This document shows, one piece after another, positions 7,349 to 14,744 of a stretch of DNA of 24,079 nt. How positions within the stretch are numbered: position 1 is the stretch's first letter; the number at the start of each line of letters is the position of its first letter. The stretch comes from JBASEY01 sp049652745 (GTDB lineage Bacteria; CSSED10-310): the NCBI GenBank assembly GCA_049652745.1, contig JBASEY010000010.1, positions 1-24,079 of the forward strand. Reading direction: 5' to 3'. A program made the translations under genes and the position numbers. The notes below the pieces were generated by a model, which was not told where the DNA came from, made no database searches, and saw nothing but the letters and a program-made list of their open reading frames with translations.

Positions 7349-8838
7349 ATGTTAAGGAACTGATGGAACAGATTGCCCTGGGAGAGGACAGTACTCGGCA
7401 GTTCAAAGAGGATGTCCGCAATGCAGAATCGTTGGGCTCGGAAATGGCAGCTTTTGCCAATGCCGAGGGTGGTCGCATTTTTATCGGTGTCGCAAACGAT
7501 GGTTCTCCTAAAGGGCTTGTAATGGAAGATGTGAACCGGATCAATCAACTCATCAGCAATGCAGCCAGTCAATTGGTTCGCAGTCCATTGACAGTGCAAA
7601 CAGAAAATGTGCCCATTGGCAATAACAAAATCGTGATAGTTCTAAAAGTTCCTAAAGGGATCGACAAACCCTATTTCGATAACAAAGGTGTCATTTGGTT
7701 GAAGGTTGGCGCTGACAAGCGGCGAGTGAACTCCAAGGAGGAACTTCGCAGGCTTTTCCAGATTTCCGGTCAGTTTTATGCTGATGAAATGCCTACCAAG
7801 GCAGGAGTGGAAGCGCTGGACAAGCTATTGTTTCGTGATTTTTTTCGTGATGTTTATGAACGTAATTTACCTGAAGAACCTTTAGATTTGTTGCGCTTAT
7901 TGCAGAACATGAACCTTGCCACTGAGACGGGTTTTTTGAATTTGGCCGGGCTACTGATGTTTGCTGAGTTTCCAGAACGATTCGCGCCTCAGTTTGTGGT
8001 CAAAGCAATTCGTTACTTTGGAAATAATATCCATGCGACGGATTATCTGGATACAGAAGATTTTGGCGGGCCGCTAAAAAAAATCTTCGATGATGCATTA
8101 GGCTTTATCATGCGGAATCTTCACAAAGTACAGAACGGCCGAAGCGTGAATGCGCCAGGATTACCTGAAATTCCCAAAATCGTCTTTGAGGAGCTGTTGG
8201 TGAACGCTTTAGTACACCGGGATTACATGGTGAGCGCGCCAATTCGGTTATTTATTTTCGATAACCGTATCGAAATTGTCAGCCCAGGGCATCTACCCAA
8301 CAATTTGACTGTGGAAAAAATTCTGTCAGGGATTTCGAATATCCGGAATCCTATAATAGTCTCCTTTGTAGCCAAGGGACTTTTACCTTATCGTGGTCTG
8401 GGTTCCGGCATCAGGCGTGCGATCGATGCCTGGCCGCGAATTGATTTTACTAACGATCCTGATGGTTGCCTTTTTACTGCTACAGTATATCGAACTCCAG
8501 CTGACAAACTAAATCTGACGTCTGATTCACCAACCATGTCGGTAAAGAATCGAGAAAGCGTCGGTAAAGAATTGAAAAAACGTCGGGAAAGCACCATAAA
8601 ACCGTCGGTAAAGCGTAAGAAAAGTGTCGGGAAAACATCAAGAATAATCCTGGACGCCTGCCAAAAGAACAAAGATATCACTATTCCGGAAATAGCCGCT
8701 TTGGCCGGCGTGACCGAACGATCGATAGAACGGAATATCCAAAAGCTTCAAGCGGATGGGCTGTTGCGGCGAGTGGGCGGAAGAAAAGATGGATATTGGA
8801 AAGTGCTGGATAGGGCTCTGGAACTGCTTGACAAGTGA
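7345..8838 (+). CDS. AlbA_2/Schlafen-type ATP-binding transcriptional regulator-like protein
   Basis: This is a 497-aa protein. The TTG start is supported by GGAGGA 8 bases upstream. The N-terminal AlbA_2 domain spans about residues 10-125 (EDSTRQFKEDVRN, EMAAFANAEGGRIFIGVANDG). A GHKL-like HATPase_c_4 segment spans about 275-385 (FEELLVNALVHRDY, IEIVSPGHLP, GLGSGIRRA). Then comes a basic linker with repeated SVGK/SVKR units (about 395-432) and a C-terminal winged helix (about 433-490). Such proteins are often annotated as RecG-like helicases but have no helicase motifs. AlbA_2 domains bind nucleic acid and occur often in defence and regulatory loci. The function here is unknown. A partial copy of its 3' end lies upstream. 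Confidence 0.85.
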   Translation: MNVKELMEQIALGEDSTRQFKEDVRNAESLGSEMAAFANAEGGRIFIGVANDGSPKGLVMEDVNRINQLISNAASQLVRSPLTVQTENVPIGNNKIVIVLKVPKGIDKPYFDNKGVIWLKVGADKRRVNSKEELRRLFQISGQFYADEMPTKAGVEALDKLLFRDFFRDVYERNLPEEPLDLLRLLQNMNLATETGFLNLAGLLMFAEFPERFAPQFVVKAIRYFGNNIHATDYLDTEDFGGPLKKIFDDALGFIMRNLHKVQNGRSVNAPGLPEIPKIVFEELLVNALVHRDYMVSAPIRLFIFDNRIEIVSPGHLPNNLTVEKILSGISNIRNPIIVSFVAKGLLPYRGLGSGIRRAIDAWPRIDFTNDPDGCLFTATVYRTPADKLNLTSDSPTMSVKNRESVGKELKKRRESTIKPSVKRKKSVGKTSRIILDACQKNKDITIPEIAALAGVTERSIERNIQKLQADGLLRRVGGRKDGYWKVLDRALELLDK

Positions 8839-8926
8839 TTGGAATCTGTTTTAACCATCAAAATCATGGTTTTTCAATTATCACGAATAACAAAAAAACC
8901 GATATTGAAAATTTTTATCCGGATAA
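8345..8926 (+). repeat. Long direct repeat, copy 2 (within and after the AlbA_2 gene)
   Basis: This is the partner of 6374-6955 at an offset of 1971 bases. It contains the last ~165 codons of the intact gene and about 88 bases of 3' flank. The conserved 3' flank shows that the duplication acted on DNA and not only on the coding part. Confidence 0.85.
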
Positions 8927-9334
8927 AACTGATGATGTGATCAAAATGGTTACACGTAGTTCACGCCTGTTTTCTTCAAAATCGAGTAACAAGCCTCGTT
9001 AAAAAATGACAAAGAGACAAAAGAATATCCTATTCAACAAACCTCTCTGAAAAGAAGCATGTTATTAAAACAGCGAGAAATTCGGCCCTGAACATCGTAT
9101 CCTCAGTATTAACATGAGTAAGACATTTCCGCCTTTTAAATTAGTGTTGTTAACTAAGAGCATGATATTGGAGGGAAGAAATTGGAAACAGTTGAAAATC
9201 AAGTCATCTGGTACAGAGCATATTTCACATTTGCCTGATTAAATCAAAAACATTATATTTTTGATGGTGAAAGGTGTTATAACAGAAAAACGAATCAGGT
9301 CAAAAATTAGAAAAAAATGGAGTCCCTTTAACGT
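8927..9334. other. Gene-free gap before the MntA/HepT pair
   Basis: Past the end of the direct repeat I see no gene, RNA or transposon end up to the mntA start. The stretch is AT-rich and probably holds the toxin-antitoxin promoter. A TTATAACA at about 9276-9283 is a possible -10 region, but no good -35 box sits at the right distance. Confidence 0.4.
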
Positions 9335-9631
9335 ATGCGTTTAGATGAGATAAAAAAAATAGCCGAACCGGCATGTAAAGAATTCGGCGTAGATCGATTG
9401 TATGTTTTTGGATCTACAGTTCGAGGAACGCGAACAATAACAAGCGACCTCGACTTTCTGGTGGAATTCAAAAATCCTAGTGATCAACCTGCAAAACGAT
9501 TCTTTGGTCTTCTGCACCGCTTAGAGGATTCGTTTAAGTGCAAAGTTGATTTATTGACGCAAAGCGGGTTGAAAAATCCATATTTTAAGCGACACGTTCA
9601 CGCTGAAATGGTAATAGTTTATGAAGGATGA
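9335..9631 (+). CDS. mntA: MntA-type nucleotidyltransferase antitoxin
   Basis: This 98-aa protein is a minimal nucleotidyltransferase. It has the GS motif in VFGSTVRGTRT and the metal-binding DxD in SDLDFLVEF, with a third acidic residue expected in CKVDLLTQ. Known MntA proteins neutralise HepT by adding AMP units to a tyrosine near its RNase site. It overlaps hepT by 11 bases, the standard gene order for this pair. The length is normal for the family and all key residues are present, so the antitoxin should be active. Confidence 0.92.
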   Translation: MRLDEIKKIAEPACKEFGVDRLYVFGSTVRGTRTITSDLDFLVEFKNPSDQPAKRFFGLLHRLEDSFKCKVDLLTQSGLKNPYFKRHVHAEMVIVYEG

Positions 9632-9956
9632 ACTGCTGGCTCATCTTCACGATATCCGTGAAGCGGTTTTAGCCATCAAGACATTCATCGAAGGAAAATC
9701 ATTCGGAGAGTATCTCGATGATGATCTACTCAGGAGTGCAGTAGAGAGGAAGTTTGAAATTGTCGGAGAAGCTCTTAATAGAATAAAAAAAGTAAGTCCG
9801 GATATTTTGGAACGAATCCGTGATCATCGAGATATCATTTCTTTCAGAAATATTTTAATTCATGGCTATGACAGTATTGATGATCGCATTGTATGGAGTA
9901 TTATCGCAGAGGACCTTGATCGTTTGTTGGAAGATGTTAATGAGCTTTTTGAATGA
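9621..9956 (+). CDS. hepT: HepT-type HEPN toxin (DUF86)
   Basis: This 111-aa all-helical HEPN protein has the R-x4-H-x-Y motif intact as RNILIHGY near residues 75-82. The R and H form the RNase site, and the Y is the residue that MntA modifies in studied systems. Upstream helices show the usual RSAVERKFEIVGEALNRI signature of DUF86. Its start lies inside mntA, giving an 11-base overlap, so the two are coupled. It probably cleaves RNA when freed from MntA. Both genes look functional. Confidence 0.92.
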   Translation: MKDELLAHLHDIREAVLAIKTFIEGKSFGEYLDDDLLRSAVERKFEIVGEALNRIKKVSPDILERIRDHRDIISFRNILIHGYDSIDDRIVWSIIAEDLDRLLEDVNELFE

Positions 9957-10064
9957 GCATAGGTTATCAAGCATGCGAATGAACTGCCCTCTGTATAAGT
10001 GATCGAAAAATGCTGTAGATTAATTTGATATTTTTAGGTTGATGGAAAGTGATGATTTAGAGTT

Positions 10065-10658
10065 ATGCGTGGATTTATTGCCAACACACATCACGATTGG
10101 TTTGATTTCCTTGCAAAGGAAGTTTTCTGGGAGGAGGTCAATTTTTGGAGTCCCTCAGATTATTACGCTTTCCGTGGTGGGCCTGGGAGCCCTTTCTTCT
10201 TTAAGCTGAAATCACCCAGGAATGTTATTGGTGGTTTTGGAATTGTTGCGCAGTTTGAAAAGCTGCCGGAGTGGTTGGCTTGGGAGTGTTTTGAAAGAGG
10301 AAACGGCGCGCCTTCTTTGGACGTATTCCAAGATCGACTCCAAAAGCTTAGGAGCAGTAATAAAATTCAAAATAGAGGAACAGTGGCTCAAATCGGCTGT
10401 ATAATTTTATCGTCTGCTATCTTTTTCCCTGAAGAATTGTGGATTAGAGAACCAAACGACTGGGGCCGTCAGAACCTGAGATACAAAATATACGATTTAA
10501 CATCTGGCGAAGGGTTGAGGATCTGGAAAGAATGTCAGGAACATGCAAGGTTTATCGAAGCCAATTACACAGAAGTTAATAACCTAATTCCGCTTGGGAA
10601 CCGTTATGGCGAACCCATTCTTATAGTTCCACGCTTAGGGCAAGGAACATTTCGTCTA
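10065..10658 (+). pseudogene. HNH restriction-type endonuclease, 5' part (split by IS630)
   Basis: These 198 codons belong to a larger gene. The IS630 element cuts it right after the L of QGTFRL, and the frame then reads one more codon into the element and stops. Visible features include FRGGPGSPFFFKLKSPRNVIGGFG, an N-terminal region common in 'putative restriction endonuclease' HNH proteins, and WGRQNLRYKIYDLTSGEG. The C-terminal HNH domain resumes at 11918. Without it this fragment should be inactive. Gene identity comes from the joined product. Confidence 0.82.
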
Positions 10659-11915
10659 GTGTAACGATTCCAAAATAATATTGCAATTATTCCCTAATTC
10701 CTGTAATCTCCCTTTTGGTGTTATAATTATCGAAGGGGGAGAAAAATGGCATTTAAAAAGACCCGACCGAATCTTGAACTCGACACAGAAACGATAGAGA
10801 TATTAACCCGGATCAGCCGATCCCATACAGAGCCTGTTCGTCGGGTTGAGCGGGCAAAGATTCTGCTGGGATATCATGAAGGGATTTCGGTTTCCGAATT
10901 GGCTCGACTATTGAGAACCAATCGTCCCAAGATCGAACGATGCGTTGACAAGGCATTACAATTGGGAGTTGAAGCGGCGTTGGACGATCTGAAACGCAGT
11001 GGTCGGCCGCCCCGAATTACAGATGAAGCGAAAGCATGGCTGGTGAATCTGGCCTGTCAACGGCCATTAGACAGAGGATACCCCCATGAATTATGGACAA
11101 CGGATTTGTTGGCCCGTCACGCTCGAGCCCATTGTCTTGCTTCAGGACATCCCTCATTGGCCCAGCTCAATCGGGGGACTGTTTCCAAAATTTTAAGAAA
11201 ACATCATATTAAACCTCATAAGATTCGCTATTATCTGGAGAGTCGCGACCCTGAATTTGAAACAAAAATGGCGACAATACTGTATGTCTATCGTCACGTT
11301 TCCCTTCTGACAGAAAGCGGTGAAGACAGCCACATAGTTGTTATCAGTTATGATGAAAAGCCGGGGATTCAAGTATTGGAAAGCACCCGACCAGACACCC
11401 GGCCGAGGCCTGGGAAACAGCGTCACATTGGCCGCGACAATGAGTATATCCGACATGGAACGATGAGTGTGATGGCAGGAATTGATCTGTTAAGCGGCTA
11501 TGTACATGGACAGGTCGTTGATTTCCATAGAAGTCGTGAGTTTATTGATTTTCTGAAGCTGTTGGATGGTTATTATTCACCTGATAAAACGATCCGTATT
11601 ATTCTTGATAATCACGCCATTCATACCTCTAAAGAAACACGCTCTTATCTTAAGACGATACCGAATCGTTTCGATTTCATTTTTACTCCGAAACATGGGT
11701 CATGGCTGAATTTAATTGAATCCTTTTTCTCGAAGATGACCCGAAGCCTACTTCGACATATTCGGGTAAAATCAAAAGATGAACTCAGAAATCGGATCAT
11801 GACTTATTTGGATGACCTTAACGCAGAACCCGTCATATTCAGGTGGAAATACCAACCTGAAGATGTGTCGATAACAGGTCAACACCATTGATATGCTATT
11901 TAGGAATCGAAACAC
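10659..11915 (+). mobile_element. IS630-family insertion sequence
   Basis: The element is 1257 bases and flanked by a TA duplication (10657-10658 and 11916-11917), the hallmark of IS630/Tc1 insertion. The terminal inverted repeats match at 16 of 19 positions (10659-10677, GTGTAACGATTCCAAAATA, against 11897-11915 reversed, GTGTTTCGATTCCTAAATA). It carries one intact transposase gene. The target is the HNH endonuclease gene. Precise loss of the element and one TA restores that reading frame. Confidence 0.92.
10746..11891 (+). CDS. IS630-family transposase
   Basis: This is a 381-aa protein. N-terminal helix-turn-helix domains come first (ISVSELARLLRTNRPKIERCV, then a second winged-helix-like part near residues 75-150), followed by a DDE catalytic core. 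The acidic residues are visible in VVISYDEKPG, IRIILDNHAIH and WLNLIESFFSKM. The middle segment RHIGRDNEYIRHGT is typical of this family. A GGGGGAG ribosome site precedes the ATG. The gene is full length and likely active. Its stop lies 24 bases before the right end of the element. Confidence 0.94.
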   Translation: MAFKKTRPNLELDTETIEILTRISRSHTEPVRRVERAKILLGYHEGISVSELARLLRTNRPKIERCVDKALQLGVEAALDDLKRSGRPPRITDEAKAWLVNLACQRPLDRGYPHELWTTDLLARHARAHCLASGHPSLAQLNRGTVSKILRKHHIKPHKIRYYLESRDPEFETKMATILYVYRHVSLLTESGEDSHIVVISYDEKPGIQVLESTRPDTRPRPGKQRHIGRDNEYIRHGTMSVMAGIDLLSGYVHGQVVDFHRSREFIDFLKLLDGYYSPDKTIRIILDNHAIHTSKETRSYLKTIPNRFDFIFTPKHGSWLNLIESFFSKMTRSLLRHIRVKSKDELRNRIMTYLDDLNAEPVIFRWKYQPEDVSITGQHH

Positions 11916-11917
11916 TA

Positions 11918-12262
11918 GCGGTTACAGTAGCGTATTCAAAAGCATGTGCGTTTACAGGAGAGCATTCACTTCCCGCTCTGGAAGCGGCACATATTCTACC
12001 ATTTGCAAAAGGTGGAGATCACGTAGTTAATAACGGTATTTTGCTGAGATCCGATCTGCACAAGTTATTTGATCGTGGTTATATGACGATAACACCCGAC
12101 CTTAGAATCGAAGTGAGCAGGAGGCTTAAACTCGATTATTCCAACGGTCAGACGTATTATCCTTTACATGGCCATGAAATTAGGAAACCGAAAAAACGAA
12201 TTGATTTACCGAATAAAGAATTTCTGAGATGGCACAATGATAATGTTTTCCGAGCTGCATAA
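11918..12262 (+). pseudogene. HNH restriction-type endonuclease, 3' part (HNH_2 domain)
   Basis: This is the continuation of the 10065-10658 gene. It reads AVTVAYSKACAFTGEHSLPALE, then AAHILPFAKGGDHVVNNGILL and SDLHKLFDRGYMTI, which together form the HNH motif (H of AHI, N of NNGILL, H of LHKLFD). The joined product would be 312 aa, the usual size for this class of putative restriction endonuclease. The open frame extends back into the IS630 end to a TTG at 11888, which could allow a 124-aa HNH-only protein from within the element. That start lacks a clear ribosome site. Confidence 0.85.
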
Positions 12263-12288
12263 AGATTGGTCTGGCTATCTATTGTTTC

Positions 12289-12337
12289 GTTAGGAATGAA
12301 TCTCACTTAAAGAACAAAGTGATTCCTTCATTCTAAC
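12289..12337. repeat. Imperfect inverted repeat downstream of the HNH gene
   Basis: The left arm GTTAGGAATGAATCTCACTT pairs with a right arm reading GTTAGAATGAAGGAATCACTT on the other strand, with small bulges. It lies 27 bases after the HNH stop. It could end transcription of that gene in both directions or be part of a small mobile repeat. There is no T-run, so intrinsic termination is uncertain. Confidence 0.45.
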
Positions 12338-12672
12338 CATCTCAAATCCGCCAGCTATGATAGCTAGATTACAGGATGGGTATTGATATACGCTATACCT
12401 TGAAACTGTAATTGCAGGAAGGACTTTATGATGAAACTTCGAATCAAATTGCAAACATCGCTTGACACTAACGGGTTTTACGGTGGATTGATCCAGACAG
12501 CCTCCGGTAACTTGAAAGCCATTGGAATTCTTTTGACGATTCGTTCCGTCAATCTGCGTCCTGTCATCTTTTACAAAATATCCTGAATCTATATGAATCT
12601 CTCCAACTCACCCTTATAGTTTATCTTTCTGTAACCGGGTGTTTAATTTATATCCAGGCAGCAAAAACTCCT
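12338..12672. other. Gene-free gap before the signalling operon promoter
   Basis: I see no supported gene. An ATG at 12429 opens a frame preceded by an AGGAAGGACTTT ribosome-like site, but it does not lead to a recognisable protein. A short inverted pair TAGCT-ATGA-TAGCTA lies near 12355-12367. Much of the regulation of the downstream operon may sit here. Confidence 0.4.
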
Positions 12673-12700
12673 TTGACAGAAAAGTCGAAGCTAGTATAAT
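12673..12700 (+). promoter_or_regulatory. Near-consensus sigma70 promoter of the VWA/kinase operon
   Basis: A perfect -35 TTGACA (12673-12678), a 16-base spacer and a perfect -10 TATAAT (12695-12700). The expected start is near 12707, giving a leader of about 105 bases to the small ORF at 12812 and about 244 to the first VWA gene. No other promoter-like site of this quality is visible in the operon, where genes overlap from 13686 on. Strong boxes suggest high basal transcription unless a repressor acts. Confidence 0.72.
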
Positions 12701-12712
12701 CCAAGCCAATTA

Positions 12713-12726
12713 TGTCCGGTAGGACA
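12713..12726 (+). promoter_or_regulatory. Short 5'-leader hairpin TGTCC-GGTA-GGACA
   Basis: A perfect 5-base-pair stem with a 4-base loop lies about 6 bases after the predicted transcription start. Such 5' hairpins can protect messages from decay. It is short, so the role is speculative. Confidence 0.3.
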
Positions 12727-12811
12727 GGGTGCCGGTGAGGACATCCTTGATGGGGCGGATTTATTAACAAGAAGCTCTAAAGTCATTTTTTCGAATGAGG
12801 GGGGAGGTTCT

Positions 12812-12934
12812 ATGAGGAAAGAATTAAAATTTAGTGTCCTACTCCCCTATTTTGATGAGTTTATCGACTATACAAATTTTGCAAATCTTCGCATTGAGTA
12901 TTTAGCTTGGTTTGACCTCAAAGTCACACCATAA
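12812..12934 (+). CDS. Small ORF at the head of the signalling operon (40 aa)
   Basis: An ATG with a very strong ribosome site (GGGGGGAGG, 4-5 bases upstream) opens a 40-codon frame, MRKELKFSVLLPYFDEFIDY and onward, ending at TAA 12934. The first VWA gene follows after 16 bases with its own AAGGAGG site. The peptide is not recognised and has no membrane or signal segment. It may be a small operon protein or a leader peptide that couples translation. The frame is open further upstream to 12695 but without a better start. Confidence 0.45.
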   Translation: MRKELKFSVLLPYFDEFIDYTNFANLRIEYLAWFDLKVTP

Positions 12935-12950
12935 ACAAGGAGGATAACTT

Positions 12951-13688
12951 ATGTTTGATCCAAGTAGATTCACAGCTCCAAAAGCGAAACCAATTCCAGT
13001 CATTCTATTATTGGATGTCAGTGGGAGTATGTCCGGGAAGAAAATTCAAAATCTCAATGAAGCCGTTAAAGATATGATAGACACATTTCAAGATACGGAA
13101 AATAATGAGACGGAAATCCATGTCGCGATCATTACCTTCGGCGCAGAGGTAAAGCTTCATCAAGAAATGGTCAGCGCCGGCGAGATTACGTGGCATGATT
13201 TACATGCTTCAGGAATGACACCTCTGGGAACAGCGCTAAAGATGGCAAAAGCAATGATCGAAGACAAAAATATCATTCCATCTCGAGCATACCGACCAGC
13301 AGTTGTTCTTGTATCGGATGGCCAGCCTAACGATGAATGGCAAGAGCCTTTATCGGATTTTATCACGAATGGGCGATCGGCAAAATGCGATCGTATGGCC
13401 CTGGCTATTGGAGCTGATGCTGACAAAGAGATACTTGGTCAATTCATCGCGGGAACAAAAAATCCTCTTTTCGGTGCAGCCGATGCAAAGCAGTTGAAGG
13501 ATTTCTTTAAATTCGTCACCATGTCCGTCTCGCTCCGCGTACAGTCTGTTGATAAAAATATCATCCCCGATGCCGACATAATCGATGTCAAACCAGTCCC
13601 GTATAACTCAGCAATCAAAAAGACGGATAGCTATAAACAATCTGGTCAAACAGTCACTGACGATGACGCAGACGACGGGTATTGGTAA
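12951..13688 (+). CDS. VWA-domain protein, TerY-like (first of a tandem pair)
   Basis: This 245-aa protein is nearly all von Willebrand A domain. The MIDAS metal site is complete: LDVSGSMSG (about 22-30), the T in SGMTPLGTAL and the D in VLVSDGQPNDEW. TerY-type proteins bind metal and act as adaptors in phosphorylation-based stress or defence systems. The C-terminal tail is polar and acidic and ends DDGYW. AAGGAGG precedes the ATG. It is a close paralogue of the next gene (same opening MFDPS-FT--KAKP-PV) and overlaps it by one base (TAATG). Phosphatase and kinase genes downstream support the TerY-P role. Confidence 0.9.
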   Translation: MFDPSRFTAPKAKPIPVILLLDVSGSMSGKKIQNLNEAVKDMIDTFQDTENNETEIHVAIITFGAEVKLHQEMVSAGEITWHDLHASGMTPLGTALKMAKAMIEDKNIIPSRAYRPAVVLVSDGQPNDEWQEPLSDFITNGRSAKCDRMALAIGADADKEILGQFIAGTKNPLFGAADAKQLKDFFKFVTMSVSLRVQSVDKNIIPDADIIDVKPVPYNSAIKKTDSYKQSGQTVTDDDADDGYW

Positions 13689-14464
13689 TGTTCGATCCAT
13701 CAAAGTTTACGGTTCAAAAAGCGAAACCTTTGCCGGTATTCCTTTTGCTGGATATCAGCGGATCGATGAATGAAGTCATCGATACGGAAAATATGCGCCG
13801 AACAGGACATTTTTTCGAAGACGATGGCCAAATATGGGAACAAGTTGAAGGGGGAACGTCGAAAATCCAGGTGCTGAATAAAGCTGTCAGCACAATGATC
13901 GATACTTTCGCGAATGAGGAAAGAATGGAGACTGAGTTCCTTGTCTCTATCATCGTCTTTGGAGACACTGCCACGGAACACTTATCGCCGACTCCTGCTT
14001 CCTCTATCACATGGACTGACATGACAGCCGCCGGCAACACCGCGATGGGAGCGGCTTTCGCATTGGCAAAAAGGCAGATCGAGGACAAAACTGTTGTGCC
14101 GTCTCGTGCCTATAGACCAACAATTGTGCTGGTTTCAGACGGCGAACCGACGGACGACTGGAAACAACCGTTGCAGCTGTTAATTAAAGAAGGCCGATCT
14201 TCCAAATGTTTTTTCATGGCGATGGGTATTGGTAACAATCCAGGTGAGCAGGTTCTGAAACAATTTATTTCACAAACACCTATACTCGCAAATGTGAATG
14301 ACACGCAAATCCCTAACACCGTCTTCCGCGCAAACGATGCCGATAAAATACATGAATTTTTCCGTAAAGTAACAATGTCGGTCACCATGCGGAGTAAATC
14401 GAGTCAACCTAATTCTATTCCAACATCGATGAAATCTGATTCAAACGACAACAGTTATTGGTAA
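13688..14464 (+). CDS. VWA-domain protein, TerY-like (second of a tandem pair)
   Basis: This is a 258-aa protein. I place the start at ATG 13688, overlapping the previous stop as TAATG, because the opening MFDPSKFTVQKAKPLPV then aligns with the first VWA protein. A TTG two codons earlier is possible but less likely. MIDAS residues are in LDISGSMNEV, GNTAMGAAF and VLVSDGEPTDDW. Relative to its paralogue it has an insertion after the first motif (about residues 28-58, including HFFEDDGQIW). The tail ends NDNSYW, matching the YW end of the first protein. The pair arose by tandem duplication and then diverged, perhaps to bind different partners. Confidence 0.9.
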   Translation: MFDPSKFTVQKAKPLPVFLLLDISGSMNEVIDTENMRRTGHFFEDDGQIWEQVEGGTSKIQVLNKAVSTMIDTFANEERMETEFLVSIIVFGDTATEHLSPTPASSITWTDMTAAGNTAMGAAFALAKRQIEDKTVVPSRAYRPTIVLVSDGEPTDDWKQPLQLLIKEGRSSKCFFMAMGIGNNPGEQVLKQFISQTPILANVNDTQIPNTVFRANDADKIHEFFRKVTMSVTMRSKSSQPNSIPTSMKSDSNDNSYW

Positions 14465-14744
14465 TGCAACAGTCTATTTATAACCACGGTGAATTGAACA
14501 GTATGATTTGCTCTCCTCACGTTCCATATAAAGATATGGTAAGACAACCTTTCAGTATACAACCGAGTTCATTGATACTTTTTATGCTACAAATCAATCA
14601 TGGCGACGTGGCTATTTTTAATAACGAGTCGTGTCAATCGAGAAAGATTCACTAGAGCGAATTGTGATTATGAAGGAATTTATACACAATACAAAATCTA
14701 TTCATGAGGCACTTAAAATCCGATGTGTGGAGGCTGCGGCATGA
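14464..14744 (+). pseudogene. Small gene with an apparent -1 frameshift, between VWA genes
   Basis: The frame opens with ATG 14464 in a TAATG overlap with the previous stop and runs 63 codons to TAG 14655 (MQQSIYNHGELNSMICSPHV and onward). A -1 shift near 14625, after DVAIFNN, gives a continuation RVVSIEKDSLERIVIMKEF and HEALKIRCVEAAA. This continuation ends at TGA 14744 and overlaps the next start as ATGA. The joined product would be about 93 aa. Both ends keep the tight overlaps seen throughout the operon, so I think this was one gene. Either it is mutated, there is a sequencing error, or the shift is programmed. The protein is not recognised. Confidence 0.5.

Noticed and set aside
7345..8838. 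RecG-type helicase annotation for the AlbA_2 protein
   Set aside because: No Walker A or helicase motifs are visible; only AlbA_2, GHKL-like and winged-helix parts.
12429..12600. ATG with AGGAAGGACTTT upstream as a possible small gene
   Set aside because: The frame from this ATG does not give a recognisable or conserved-looking peptide and ends before the promoter; kept as gap.
12695..12811. In-frame reading GQGAGEDILDGAD upstream of the small ORF, resembling an RTX/calcium-binding repeat
   Set aside because: Only one unit, no start codon, directly after the -10 box; more likely leader RNA.
13700..14088. Long minus-strand frames opposite the VWA genes
   Set aside because: Shadows of the strongly supported VWA coding frames, with no independent start signals.
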